A stretch of DNA of 64,000 nucleotides from Acetatifactor muris. Lineage in GTDB: Bacteria; Bacillota; Clostridia; Lachnospirales; Lachnospiraceae. A model generated the notes under the pieces. The model did not search any database, was not told the origin of the DNA, and was given only the letters and a program-made list of their open reading frames with translations. The stretch is taken from contig JAMPHD010000009.1 of the NCBI GenBank assembly GCA_023663635.1, forward strand, positions 1 to 64,000, given 5' to 3'. Made by a program: the position numbers and the translations under genes. This document shows, piece after piece, positions 33,290-42,437 of the stretch (position 1 is the first letter of the stretch; each line of letters begins with the position of its first letter).

Positions 33290-34357
33290 ATGGCCGTTCA
33301 CGGCGGAGATATTTACAGGAATAAGGTGACGCTTGATTTTTCCATCAATGTCAATCCACTGGGGATGCCGGAGGAGGTTCGGGCGGCATTGCGCGGGGCC
33401 GTGGATCGGTGTGTCGGATACCCGGATCCGGAGGCGGATGATTTGACCAAGTCGGTCAGCGCTTATCTGTCCGTGCCTAAAGAATATCTCCTATTCGGAA
33501 ACGGGGCATCGGAGTTGCTGTCTGCGATCGTTCACGGCATCAGACCCCGCAGGATCGTGATCCCCGTGCCCTCCTTTTACGGCTACGAATACGCGGCGGG
33601 CATGGCGGATGGAGAGATTGTTTATCACGAGATGAAACGGGAGGACGGTTTTGGGGTGACGGAGGAACTTTTGGAGGTTCTGACGGAGGATGTGGACATG
33701 GTGTTCCTCGCCAATCCCAACAATCCCGTGGGGAATGTCGTGGAGGAAGACCTGCTGAGGAAAATCCTGCGGCACTGCGGGGAGCGGGGCATTTATGTGG
33801 TACTGGATGAATGTTTTGCGGAGTTTGTCGCGGCGGGGCATTCCGGGAGTGGAATCAGTTCCGGGGATGCTCTGCACTCCGGGAGTGGTCTTCACTCCCT
33901 TGTGGCCGATATTGACCAATACAGTCACTTGATCGTTCTGCGTGCATTTACCAAAATCTTCGCGATCCCCGGGGTCCGTCTGGGATATCTGGTATGCTCT
34001 GACCGGGCGACGCTCGGCAGGATACGCAGACAGCTTCCGGAGTGGAATCTCTCCTGCTTTGCGCAGGCGGCGGGGTGTGTCTGCGCGGAGCAGACGGATT
34101 TTGTGGCGAGAACGCAAAAGTTTGTGGCAAAGGAGCGTCTGTTTTTGGAGGAGGGATTGAGGCGAAAGGGGATCAGGACTTTTCCCGCCGTCGCCAATTT
34201 CATCCTCTGCTATAGTGAAAGACCTCTCTATGAGCATTTGTCGGAGAGGGGGATATTGATCAGAGATTGCAGCAATTTCAGGGGATTGGGCAAAGGGTTT
34301 TACCGGATCGCGGTGAGAGACCGAAAGGAAAATGAGATCTTGTTGGAAAATTTGTGA
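33290..34357 (+). CDS. cobD: L-threonine-O-3-phosphate decarboxylase (with a repeat insertion)
   Basis: A 355-residue PLP enzyme producing aminopropanol phosphate. Seen: HGGDIYRNKVTLDFSINVNPLG, NPNNPVGNVV, VVLDECFAEFV and the PLP-lysine region RAFTKIFAIPGVRLGY. Between DECFAEFVAAG and the conserved SLVADIDQY there is an extra low-complexity stretch, HSGSGISSGDALHSGSGLHS, encoded by a duplicated segment at 33838-33897, which relatives normally lack. ATG 33290 follows AAAGGAGGTGAGGG. Confidence 0.9.
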   Translation: MAVHGGDIYRNKVTLDFSINVNPLGMPEEVRAALRGAVDRCVGYPDPEADDLTKSVSAYLSVPKEYLLFGNGASELLSAIVHGIRPRRIVIPVPSFYGYEYAAGMADGEIVYHEMKREDGFGVTEELLEVLTEDVDMVFLANPNNPVGNVVEEDLLRKILRHCGERGIYVVLDECFAEFVAAGHSGSGISSGDALHSGSGLHSLVADIDQYSHLIVLRAFTKIFAIPGVRLGYLVCSDRATLGRIRRQLPEWNLSCFAQAAGCVCAEQTDFVARTQKFVAKERLFLEEGLRRKGIRTFPAVANFILCYSERPLYEHLSERGILIRDCSNFRGLGKGFYRIAVRDRKENEILLENL

Positions 34358-34380
34358 GAGGACGGAAAGGAAAGCTTTCT

Positions 34381-35022
34381 ATGGGAAAAGAGCAAATTAA
34401 AATCGAGCTCTTATCGCCGGAGGAGATCGAGAGACGAAGCTTTGAGATCATCACCGCCGAACTGGAGCAGAGGGGTATCCGCATCCCCGAAGAGGAGGAG
34501 GCGATCGTCAAGCGTGTGATACATACCGGCGCGGATTTTGACTATGCCGATACTCTTCGTTTCTCCGAGGGAGCGGTGCCGAGGATACGGGAATTGATCC
34601 GGGGAGGCGCGGACATTGTGACGGATACCAATATGGCGCTGGCGGGGATCAACAAAAAGTCTCTGGCGAGATTCGGCGGGGAGGCGCGCTGCTTTATGGC
34701 GGATGAGGATGTGGCGTGCCAGGCGCGGTTGAGAAATATGACCAGGGCAGCCGTCAGCATGGAGAAAGCGGCGGCCGGCGGGAGAAAGACGGTGTTTGCG
34801 ATAGGCAACGCGCCCACCGCCCTAATCCGTCTGTACGAGATGGCGCAGGAGGGAAAGTGGAGACCTGACTTCATCATCGGGGTGCCGGTGGGTTTTGTCA
34901 ATGTGGAGGCGGCCAAGGAGCTGATCTTGGAGACGGACATCCCTTATATCATCAATGTCGGGAGAAAGGGCGGGAGCAACATCGCGGCGGCTGTCTGCAA
35001 TGCGGTGCTGTACAGCCTGTGA
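34381..35022 (+). CDS. cbiC: Cobalt-precorrin-8 methylmutase
   Basis: A 213-residue enzyme that moves the C11 methyl to C12, giving cobyrinic acid. Catalytic His in VKRVIHTGADFDYADTL; other family segments are IVTDTNMALAGINKKSL, FAIGNAPTALIRLYEM and GVPVGFVNVEAAKE. AAAGGAAAGCTTTCT precedes ATG 34381. Confidence 0.92.
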   Translation: MGKEQIKIELLSPEEIERRSFEIITAELEQRGIRIPEEEEAIVKRVIHTGADFDYADTLRFSEGAVPRIRELIRGGADIVTDTNMALAGINKKSLARFGGEARCFMADEDVACQARLRNMTRAAVSMEKAAAGGRKTVFAIGNAPTALIRLYEMAQEGKWRPDFIIGVPVGFVNVEAAKELILETDIPYIINVGRKGGSNIAAAVCNAVLYSL

Positions 35023-35025
35023 CCA

Positions 35026-35106
35026 TGGAAGGGACGTAAGAGCGTGGAAGGGACGTAAGAGATGGAAAGGGTGGAAGGGATGGAAAGGACGGAAAGGGTG
35101 GAAACG
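35026..35106 (+). repeat. Purine-rich tandem repeats leading into cbiD
   Basis: Two 19-bp copies of TGGAAGGGACGTAAGAG (35026 and 35045) are followed by five 9-bp units of the type (A/G)TGGAA(A/G)GG that encode MER-VEG-MER-TER-VET at the CbiD N-terminus. Each unit also resembles a Shine-Dalgarno plus start, so copy number could alter translation initiation. Confidence 0.7.
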
Positions 35107-36222
35107 GTGCGATATGGATTTACGACCGGGAGCTGCGCGGCGGCCGCAGCCAAAGCCGCAGCCTATATGCTGCTGGCGGGGCATCCCAAGACAGAGATAT
35201 CCATAGAGACTCCCAAGGGCATCCTGTACCGGGCAGAGATTTTGGATATTCGACGCGAAGAAAAGGAAGTGAGCTGCGCGGTGGAAAAGGATGGAGGGGA
35301 CGATCCGGACATCACGACAGGAGCGTGGATCTATGCCAAAGTCAGTTGTCTCGCGGAGAACGGGGAGATCCTCATTGAGGGCGGACCCGGGGTGGGACGC
35401 ATCACAAGACCCGGACTGGATCAGCCGGTGGGCAGTGCCGCCATCAACCATGTGCCCAGGGAAATGATCCGCAGGGAAGTGTTAGAGGTCTGCAGACTCG
35501 CCGATTATACGGGGGGCCTGAGGGTGGAGATCTTCGTGCCCAAGGGGGAGGAGCTGTGCGGACACACCTTTAATCCGAGACTCGGCATTGAGGGAGGCAT
35601 CTCCATCTTGGGCACGAGCGGCATCGTGGAACCCATGAGCAGTCAGGCGCTGCTTGACACCATCCGGGTGGAACTGCGCCAGAGAAGGGCCATGGGCTTT
35701 GACCATGTGGTGGTCTCACCGGGAAATTACGGTCAGCAGTTTATGCGCCGGGTCTATGGCTATGACTTGGACGGGAGCGTCAAGTGCAGCAATTTCATCG
35801 GAGCCACCATCGATATGGCGGTGGAGTGCGGTTTTCGGAAAATGCTCTTGGCGGGTCACATAGGCAAGCTGATCAAGGTGGCCGGCGGAATCATGAACAC
35901 CCATTCTAAGGAGGCGGACTGTCGGATGGAACTTCTGGCGGCGTTTGCCATAAGAGAACAGGTGGAGCCCAGGCGGGTCAGGGCAATATTGGACTGCGCC
36001 ACCACGGAGGAGGCAATCCCCATTTTGAGGGAGAGCGGCAGAGAACGACAGGTCATGGAGCGGGTCGCGGAGCGCGTCTGTCACTATATGGAACTTCGGG
36101 CCGGAGGGAAGATGAAGGCGGATTGTATTTTATATGCCAACGGGTTCGGCGAGTTGGCAGGGAGCAAGGGGGTGAAGGCATGGTTTACTTCGTCGGAGCA
36201 GGACCGGGGGCAGCGGATCTGA
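35062..36222 (+). CDS. cbiD: Cobalt-precorrin-5B C1-methyltransferase
   Basis: A 386-residue SAM-dependent enzyme. Family segments: RYGFTTGSCAAAAAKAAAY, ITRPGLDQPVGSAAINHVPR, LGIEGGISILGTSGIVEPMS and AGHIGKLIKVAGGIMNTHS. The true start is uncertain because the first 15 codons are a tandem repeat offering ATG 35062, GTG 35071, ATG 35080 and GTG 35098. The conserved part begins only after them. It overlaps the next gene by 43 nt. Confidence 0.9.
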   Translation: MERVEGMERTERVETVRYGFTTGSCAAAAAKAAAYMLLAGHPKTEISIETPKGILYRAEILDIRREEKEVSCAVEKDGGDDPDITTGAWIYAKVSCLAENGEILIEGGPGVGRITRPGLDQPVGSAAINHVPREMIRREVLEVCRLADYTGGLRVEIFVPKGEELCGHTFNPRLGIEGGISILGTSGIVEPMSSQALLDTIRVELRQRRAMGFDHVVVSPGNYGQQFMRRVYGYDLDGSVKCSNFIGATIDMAVECGFRKMLLAGHIGKLIKVAGGIMNTHSKEADCRMELLAAFAIREQVEPRRVRAILDCATTEEAIPILRESGRERQVMERVAERVCHYMELRAGGKMKADCILYANGFGELAGSKGVKAWFTSSEQDRGQRI

Positions 36223-38108
36223 TCACGGTCAGGGGAATGCGTCTGTTGGAGCGGGCGGACGTGATCGTTTACGCGGGATCTTTAGTCAATCCGGAGCTGT
36301 TGGACTATGCGCGGGCGGACTGCGAAATTCACAACAGCGCGAAACTGACGTTGGAGGAAGTGATACGGGTCATAGCCGGCGCGGAGGCCGCAGGGAAGAC
36401 CACCGTTCGTCTCCACACGGGGGATCCGAGCGTTTACGGGGCAGTCAGGGAACAGATGGACGAATTGGACGGATTGGGCATTCGTTACGAGAGCTGTCCG
36501 GGGGTGAGCGCCTGTTTTGGGGCGGCGGCATCCCTGAACATGGAATATACCCTGCCGGGAGTCGCGCAGTCCCTGATCGTCACCCGAATGGAGGGGCGGA
36601 CCGCGGTGCCCGAGAGGGAGAGCATCGAGAGCTTTGCGGCCCATGGGACATCCATGGCGATCTATCTGAGCGCGGGCATGATCCGGGAGCTGAGCAGCCG
36701 CCTGATCGAGGGCGGATATGAGAGGACCACACCGGCGGCCCTTGTCTACAAGGCCACATGGGCGGAGGAAAAAGTATTTGTCTGCACGATAGAGAGTCTG
36801 TATGAGGTATCGGCGCGGGAGGGCATCGACAGGACGGCGCTGATATTGGTGGGAGACGCGATCGCCCATCAGCATTACCAAAAATCCAGACTGTACGCGG
36901 CCGATTTCTCCACCGGTTTCAGGAGGGCGGAACAGATCATGAAGAGGACAGAGATACAGTTGAGTATCATCAGTTTTACGGAGAGCGGATTTCGCCTCTC
37001 GCAAAAGATCGCGAAGGCGCAAAGCGGGGAGAATGCCGACAGGACGAAAGCAGACAGAGAGCATTTTCACTGCCATACAGAGTGTAGCGTTTACACAGAA
37101 TGCAATATTTATACAAAGTGTAGCATTTACACAAAGTGCAGCGCGTGCGAAAACGATGCGGGCCGGCTTGGCATCCCCTATGTGCGCTCCTCCGTGGAGG
37201 AGTGGGTCGGGCAGCAGATGCGGAACGGACATGCCCTGCTGTTCATCGGGGCCTGCGGGATCGCGGTCCGGTCCGTGGCCCCTTTCCTGACGGACAAGAC
37301 GCGGGATGTTCCGGTATTGGTGATGGATGAGAAAGGCAGATATGTCATTCCCATCCTGTCGGGGCATCTGGGGGGCGCGAACGAACTGGCCGGCTATATC
37401 GCGGCGCGGATGGGGGCGGAGCCGGTGATCACGACGGCCACGGATGTCCGGCAAAAATTTGCGGTGGATCTCTTTGCCAAGGACAATGATCTCGATATTG
37501 CGGACAGGGCGGGTATCGTTCGGGTGTCCTCAAAAGTGTTGGCGGGCAGGGAAGTCACGATCTCCATAGAGCCGGGGCATGAGAGTCTTGTGGAGAGGAT
37601 ACGGGACCGGACGGAGGACGACACCCTTCGGATCGTGCCGTATCCGCCGGAGGATTTCGCGGATATCGCGGTCACTTCCAAGGAGAGCGTGAATGCGGCG
37701 ATCCGCCTGATCCCCCGGGAATATGTCGTCGGGATAGGCTGTAAAAAGGGAAAGGATGTCGGGGAAATCCGACAGATCATCACCCGGAAAACCGCTGAGT
37801 TCGGCATTGAAAATTCTCAAATCCGGGCGGCCGCCTCCATCTCCCGCAAGCGGGAGGAGCCGGGGATCGTGGAGTGGTGCGGGGAAATGGGGATTCCCTT
37901 TCTCACCTATACGGCGGAGGAACTGCGAGAGGTGCAGGGTGATTTTACGGCGTCCGCCTTTGTGGAGGAGCAGGTGGGTGTGGACAATGTCTGCGAGAGA
38001 GCGGCGCTCAGAGCCTGTGGCGATCTCGGGAAAACCGGAGACCTGGCAGTCCGTAAATATGCGGAGAACGGCGTGACGATCGCCATCGCCAAGATCCTGC
38101 GTTTTTGA
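36180..38108 (+). CDS. cbiFG: Fused cobalt-precorrin-4 methyltransferase and cobalt-precorrin-5A hydrolase
   Basis: A 642-residue fusion. Residues 1-250 are CbiF (C11 methylation): MVYFVGAGPGAADLITVRG, RLHTGDPSVYGA and CPGVSACFGAAASLNMEYTLPG. From about residue 260 it is CbiG (opens the delta-lactone): GACGIAVRSVAPFLTDKTRDVPVLV, PILSGHLGGANELAGYIA and C-terminal VVGIGCKKGKDVGEIR. Inside the N-terminal CbiG domain lies a 24-residue Cys-rich tandem repeat (residues 300-323). ATG 36180 with AAGGGGGTGAAGGC upstream is used. CbiF and CbiG catalyse successive steps, so fusion may channel the unstable intermediate. Confidence 0.92.
   Translation: MVYFVGAGPGAADLITVRGMRLLERADVIVYAGSLVNPELLDYARADCEIHNSAKLTLEEVIRVIAGAEAAGKTTVRLHTGDPSVYGAVREQMDELDGLGIRYESCPGVSACFGAAASLNMEYTLPGVAQSLIVTRMEGRTAVPERESIESFAAHGTSMAIYLSAGMIRELSSRLIEGGYERTTPAALVYKATWAEEKVFVCTIESLYEVSAREGIDRTALILVGDAIAHQHYQKSRLYAADFSTGFRRAEQIMKRTEIQLSIISFTESGFRLSQKIAKAQSGENADRTKADREHFHCHTECSVYTECNIYTKCSIYTKCSACENDAGRLGIPYVRSSVEEWVGQQMRNGHALLFIGACGIAVRSVAPFLTDKTRDVPVLVMDEKGRYVIPILSGHLGGANELAGYIAARMGAEPVITTATDVRQKFAVDLFAKDNDLDIADRAGIVRVSSKVLAGREVTISIEPGHESLVERIRDRTEDDTLRIVPYPPEDFADIAVTSKESVNAAIRLIPREYVVGIGCKKGKDVGEIRQIITRKTAEFGIENSQIRAAASISRKREEPGIVEWCGEMGIPFLTYTAEELREVQGDFTASAFVEEQVGVDNVCERAALRACGDLGKTGDLAVRKYAENGVTIAIAKILRF
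37077..37148 (+). repeat. Four 18-bp tandem repeats inside the CbiG part
   Basis: Four in-frame 18-bp units of the type ACAAAGTGTAGCATTTAC (37077, 37095, 37113, 37131) encode TECSVY, TECNIY, TKCSIY and TKCSAC. They insert five Cys residues into the CbiG N-terminal domain and are AT-rich compared with the surrounding gene. Confidence 0.85.
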
Positions 38109-38148
38109 GGTTCTGTATTTGGAAAAAGTTTGAAAAGAAGGCAGGGAA

Positions 38149-38928
38149 ATGATGAACAACAGAATTTATATCGTGGGGATGGGGCCCGGCAGAGAGGATA
38201 TGATGACCGGGGAGGCCATATCGGCCCTGGAACAGGCGGATGTGATCGTGGGCTATACGGTCTATCTGGAGTTGCTGGGCAGCCGCTTTCGGGATAAGGA
38301 ACTGCTGTCCACCCCCATGCGCAGGGAGGAAGAGCGGTGCCGCCTGTGTTTTCGGGAGGCTGAAAAGGGGAGAAGAGTGGCCCTCGTCTGCAGCGGGGAC
38401 GCGGGAATTTACGGACTGGCCTCGCTGATGTATGAGATCGGCAAAGAGTATCCGCAGACGGAGTTGGTCATGGCGGCGGGGATCACGGCGGCGTGCAGCG
38501 GGGCGGCGGTTCTGGGCGCTCCCTTAAACCATGATTTCTGCGCCATCAGTCTGAGCGACCTGCTGACGCCGTGGGAGAAGATCGAGCGAAGGCTGCAGGC
38601 GGCAGCACAGGGGGATTTTGTCATCGTGCTCTATAATCCGGCCAGTCACAAGAGGCGGGATCATCTGCGGAGAGCCTGCGACATCCTCCTTCGCGATATG
38701 GAGGAGGAACGGATCTGCGGCTATGTGGAAAATATCGGGCGGGACGGGACCAAAGCGATGATCTGTACGTTGAAGGAATTGCGGGACAGGGAGGTCAATA
38801 TGTTTACCACGGTATTTGTCGGGAGTTCCGGGACGGAGGTCATAGGCGGCAAAATGGTCACAAGGCGGGGCTATCCGCAGGAGCGGGCCGCGTATGGAGA
38901 GGAAACACAGGAGCGATCGGAGGAGTAA
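38149..38928 (+). CDS. cbiH: Cobalt-precorrin-3 C17-methyltransferase
   Basis: A 259-residue tetrapyrrole methylase that causes ring contraction. Family segments: IYIVGMGPGREDMMTGEA, VALVCSGDAGIYGLASLMYE, APLNHDFCAISLSDLLTPWE and YNPASHKRRDHL. It starts ATGATG at 38149 after GAAGGCAGGGAA. No CbiL (C20 methylase) gene precedes it, though its product would be the substrate. Confidence 0.9.
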   Translation: MMNNRIYIVGMGPGREDMMTGEAISALEQADVIVGYTVYLELLGSRFRDKELLSTPMRREEERCRLCFREAEKGRRVALVCSGDAGIYGLASLMYEIGKEYPQTELVMAAGITAACSGAAVLGAPLNHDFCAISLSDLLTPWEKIERRLQAAAQGDFVIVLYNPASHKRRDHLRRACDILLRDMEEERICGYVENIGRDGTKAMICTLKELRDREVNMFTTVFVGSSGTEVIGGKMVTRRGYPQERAAYGEETQERSEE

Positions 38929-38978
38929 GTACAAGCGATCGGAGAAGTGAGCATAGGAGTGATCGGAGGAGTGATCGG
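38912..38978 (+). repeat. Purine-rich tandem repeats between cbiH and cbiJET
   Basis: AG(C/T)GATCGG occurs at 38912, 38934, 38958 and 38970, embedded in GGAGGAGT-rich units of about 22 bp that also supply the last codons of cbiH and the ribosome binding site of the next gene. Confidence 0.7.
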
Positions 38979-38979
38979 A

Positions 38980-41058
38980 TTGAGAGAGCCATGGAAAGAG
39001 ATATTGCTGTTCGGGGGAACCACGGAGGGAAGAAAGCTGTCGGAGACTCTCGCGAAGGCCGGAGTCGGGCATACCCTGTGTGTGGCGACGGAATACGGGG
39101 AGGAAGTTCTTTCCGCGCATCCCCTTGTCACCGTGCGTCGGGGCAGAATGGATCGCGAAGAGATCAGAAAATTCGTGGAGGAGGGAAATTTCGCCGCGGT
39201 GGTGGACGCTACCCATCCCTTTGCGAGAGAAGTCACCGACAATATCAAAGCCGCATTGCAGGAACTGCGTGGGACGGGAAAAAACGTTCCATACCTGCGC
39301 CTGAGGCGACAGGGCATGACGGAGCGGGAGGAGGACATCCGATATTTTGAGACCCATGAGGCATGTGCCAAGGCGTTGGAGGAGACGGAAGGGAATATCT
39401 TACTGACCACCGGCAGCAAAGAATTGTCAGGATATTGCAGATCCGATAAGGTAAAGGAGCGGCTCTTTGTCAGGGTGCTGCCGAGCGAGGAGAGCATTGC
39501 GGCCTGTGCGGACCGGGGGATTCGCGGCAATCGGATCATCGCCATGCAGGGGCCTTTTACCGCGGAGATGAACGAGGCTCTCATGCGCCAATATGAGATA
39601 TCCTGTCTGGTGACCAAGGAGAGCGGTACATCCGGGGGCTACGAAGATAAACTGCGGGCGGCCCGCAAGGTGGGGGCGCAGGTGTTTGTCATCGGCTGTC
39701 CTGCGGAGGAAGAGGGGTATTCTTTCTCGGAAGTATGCGGCAGACTGGCCGGGCTGACGGGGAAGAAATTGCAGGACAGATCTTGGGAGATCATACTTGC
39801 GGGCATCGGCATGGGACATCCCGACTGCGTGACGGGAGAAGTCAGGCGGGCGATCCGCAGGGCGGACATTCTGTTCGGGGCGGAGAGACTTTTGGAAAAT
39901 CTGCGCGCACAGGCGGAAAAACACGCTTTTTATAAGGCGGAGCAGATTCTGCCTCTCCTGCGGAGCAGGGAGATAGGGGGAACGGCGGTGATCCTCTTCT
40001 CGGGGGACAGCGGTTTTTACAGCGGCTGCAGATCCCTGTACGCGGCACTGCAGACGGAGATCAGAGAGAAAAGGCTTGGGGCGTCTCTGCGCGTATTGCC
40101 GGGCATTCCTTCCGTGGCATATCTGGCGGCCTGTATCGGGGAAAGTTGGCAGGACGCGGCTGTCTGCAGCACACATGGGACGGACTCATGCGATCCGGCG
40201 CGGCAGATCCGGGATCACGCGAAGACCTTTCTGATCACTTCCGGGGTAAAGGACGTGAACCGCTTGGGTGAGCGGCTGTTGGCGGCGCATATGGAGGACT
40301 GTGAGATCGTGACGGGATATCGGCTCTCCTATCCGGAACAGCGGATAGAGCGGCATACTCCCGCGGAATGCCGAGAGCTGCGGGAGGAGGGGCTGTATAC
40401 CTGCTTTGTGCGAAATCCTCGCGCATCGGGGAGGCGACTGACCCCCGGCAGAGCGGACGGAGAGTTCTTTAGAGACAGAGTACCCATGACCAAAGAGGAA
40501 GTGCGGGAGATCAGCCTGTGCAAGCTGCGTCTGCGTGAGGACTCGGTGGTCTATGACATCGGCAGCGGCACGGGATCCGTGGCGGTGGAGGCAGCAGGGC
40601 TCTCGGACGCGATCCGGGTGTATGCGGTGGAGCGCAAGCCGGAGGCAGTCGCCCTGATCGACCGCAATAAAGAAAAGTTTGGCTTGGAAAATCTGACGGT
40701 GGTTCAAGCCGAGGCTCCGGAGGGCCTTGCCGGTCTGCCCGTAGCCACCCATGCCTTTATAGGGGGCAGCGGCGGCAGATTGCAGGAGATCCTTAAGACG
40801 CTTGAGCAGATCAATCCCAATATGCGGGTGGTGATCAACGCGGTCAGTATGGAGACCATCGGTGAGATTCGGGAGATTTTGACTCAAAATGATCGGGACG
40901 CAGAGGTTGTGCAGCTGCAGGTGAGCAGGGCAAAGAAGGCGGGAGGACATCACCTGATGCAGGCGGAGAACCCGGTCTGGGTCTGTACCTTTGACCTGAC
41001 GAAAGACGCGGACCGGATTCCCGGGGCGCAAGATGATATAGGAGAGGTATCGGTATGA
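38980..41058 (+). CDS. cbiJET: Fused cobalt-precorrin-6A reductase and precorrin-6Y C5,15-methyltransferase/decarboxylase
   Basis: A 692-residue triple fusion. CbiJ (about 1-250): ILLFGGTTEGRKLSETLAKAG, VVDATHPFAREVTDNI and AMQGPFTAEMNEALMRQY. CbiE (about 265-480): EIILAGIGMGHPDCVTGEVRRAI, ILFGAERLL, LFSGDSGFYSG and LPGIPSVAYLAA. CbiT (about 500-690): MTKEEVREISLCKLRL, VVYDIGSGTGSVAVEAA and FIGGSGGRLQEIL. These act on consecutive intermediates. The TTG at 38980 is the favoured start because GGAGGAG lies 8 nt upstream; GTG 38947 and 38971 are alternatives inside the repeat. Confidence 0.9.
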   Translation: MREPWKEILLFGGTTEGRKLSETLAKAGVGHTLCVATEYGEEVLSAHPLVTVRRGRMDREEIRKFVEEGNFAAVVDATHPFAREVTDNIKAALQELRGTGKNVPYLRLRRQGMTEREEDIRYFETHEACAKALEETEGNILLTTGSKELSGYCRSDKVKERLFVRVLPSEESIAACADRGIRGNRIIAMQGPFTAEMNEALMRQYEISCLVTKESGTSGGYEDKLRAARKVGAQVFVIGCPAEEEGYSFSEVCGRLAGLTGKKLQDRSWEIILAGIGMGHPDCVTGEVRRAIRRADILFGAERLLENLRAQAEKHAFYKAEQILPLLRSREIGGTAVILFSGDSGFYSGCRSLYAALQTEIREKRLGASLRVLPGIPSVAYLAACIGESWQDAAVCSTHGTDSCDPARQIRDHAKTFLITSGVKDVNRLGERLLAAHMEDCEIVTGYRLSYPEQRIERHTPAECRELREEGLYTCFVRNPRASGRRLTPGRADGEFFRDRVPMTKEEVREISLCKLRLREDSVVYDIGSGTGSVAVEAAGLSDAIRVYAVERKPEAVALIDRNKEKFGLENLTVVQAEAPEGLAGLPVATHAFIGGSGGRLQEILKTLEQINPNMRVVINAVSMETIGEIREILTQNDRDAEVVQLQVSRAKKAGGHHLMQAENPVWVCTFDLTKDADRIPGAQDDIGEVSV

Positions 41059-42437
41059 ATACAGACAGGATCATGATCGCCGCGCCGGGGAGCGGAAACG
41101 GCAAGACAACCGTCACCTGCGCATTGCTGCGCACATTAAAGGAGCGCAGCCTTGGGGTGATCTCCTATAAATGCGGGCCGGATTACATCGATCCCATGTT
41201 CCATGAGAAAGTGTTGGGTATTCCCTCCAAAAATCTGGACACCTTCTTCACCGGTGAGACCGGGACGAGGGAGCTCTTTATAAAGGGTACACGGGGGAAA
41301 GACTTCGCCGTTTTGGAGGGAGCCATGGGTCTGTATGACGGCTTGGGAGGCATAAGGGAAGAAGGTTCCGCTTATCATCTGGCCAAGGTGACGCGGACAC
41401 CGATCCTGCTGGTGGTGGATGCCAAGGGGATGGGACGCTCCATCATACCCCTGATCGCGGGATTTTTGCAGTATGACAGGGAGGGGTTGATCAGGGGCGT
41501 TCTGTTGAACAGGATCTCCCAAAGATATTACGAGACGATACGGCCGGTGATAGAGGCGGAGTTGGGCATCAGCGTGGCGGGCTTTCTGCCGGAGCGGGAG
41601 TCCTTTCACATGGAGAGCAGACATCTGGGCTTGAGAATGCCGGATGAAGTGAGCGGCATGCGGGACAAATTGCGGGAGATTTCGGAGGCATTCGCGGAGA
41701 CGGTCTCTGTGGAGGAGATCATCCGGATTGCCCGGAATGCCGGGGAGTTGGACGAGGAGCCGGGAAAGGAGATCACACAACCGCGGCATACGGAGCCGGG
41801 GCCGGTGATCGCCGTGGCGAGGGATGAGGCGTTCTGTTTTTATTACGCGGACAATCTGCGGCTGCTTGAGGAATACGGCGCGAGGCTTTGCTTTTTTTCG
41901 CCGCTGCGGGATGCGGGAGTGCCCGAGGGGTGTCACGCGCTGCTGTTCGGCGGCGGGTATCCGGAGCTGTACGCGACCCGGCTTGCGGCCAATGAAGGAA
42001 TGCGCGACTCGGTGAGACGGGCCGCTGAGGGCGGTATGCCCGTGGTGGCGGAATGCGGCGGCTTTATGTATATGCACAGCGCCCTCACGGACAGGGAGGG
42101 AGTGTGCCACGCGATGGCGGGCGTACTGCCGGGGACATGTTTTTATACGGGCAGGTTGGTCCGTTTCGGCTATGTTGAACTTAAGGAGTCCAAAAGTTTC
42201 TTTCTGCCGGAAGGCGGGAGCATCAAAGGCCATGAGTTCCATTACTATGACAGCACCGACAACGGAAGGGATATGATCGCGACAAAACCCGTGACAGGAA
42301 AAGAATATTATTGTATGATGGAAGATGAGAGAAGACAGATGGGCTTTCCCCATCTGTACTATCCGTCCAACCCCGCTTTTGCCGAGCGGTTTGTCGGGAA
42401 GGCGGAACACTATGGGAAAGGTATCGGATCTGTGTAG
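41055..42437 (+). CDS. cbiA: Cobyrinic acid a,c-diamide synthase
   Basis: A 460-residue glutamine amidotransferase. N-terminal ATP-binding APGSGNGKTTVTCALL and YKCGPDYIDPMFH, middle VLEGAMGLYDGLGG, and C-terminal glutaminase with nucleophile Cys in VVAECGGFMYMHSAL and His in IKGHEFHYYDS. Overlaps the previous gene by 4 nt (ATGA). Confidence 0.92.
   Translation: MNTDRIMIAAPGSGNGKTTVTCALLRTLKERSLGVISYKCGPDYIDPMFHEKVLGIPSKNLDTFFTGETGTRELFIKGTRGKDFAVLEGAMGLYDGLGGIREEGSAYHLAKVTRTPILLVVDAKGMGRSIIPLIAGFLQYDREGLIRGVLLNRISQRYYETIRPVIEAELGISVAGFLPERESFHMESRHLGLRMPDEVSGMRDKLREISEAFAETVSVEEIIRIARNAGELDEEPGKEITQPRHTEPGPVIAVARDEAFCFYYADNLRLLEEYGARLCFFSPLRDAGVPEGCHALLFGGGYPELYATRLAANEGMRDSVRRAAEGGMPVVAECGGFMYMHSALTDREGVCHAMAGVLPGTCFYTGRLVRFGYVELKESKSFFLPEGGSIKGHEFHYYDSTDNGRDMIATKPVTGKEYYCMMEDERRQMGFPHLYYPSNPAFAERFVGKAEHYGKGIGSV

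Noticed and set aside
37077-37148. Possible CRISPR or repeat array
   Set aside because: Contiguous 18-bp units without spacers, in frame inside CbiG. Also true of the repeats at 53093-53146.
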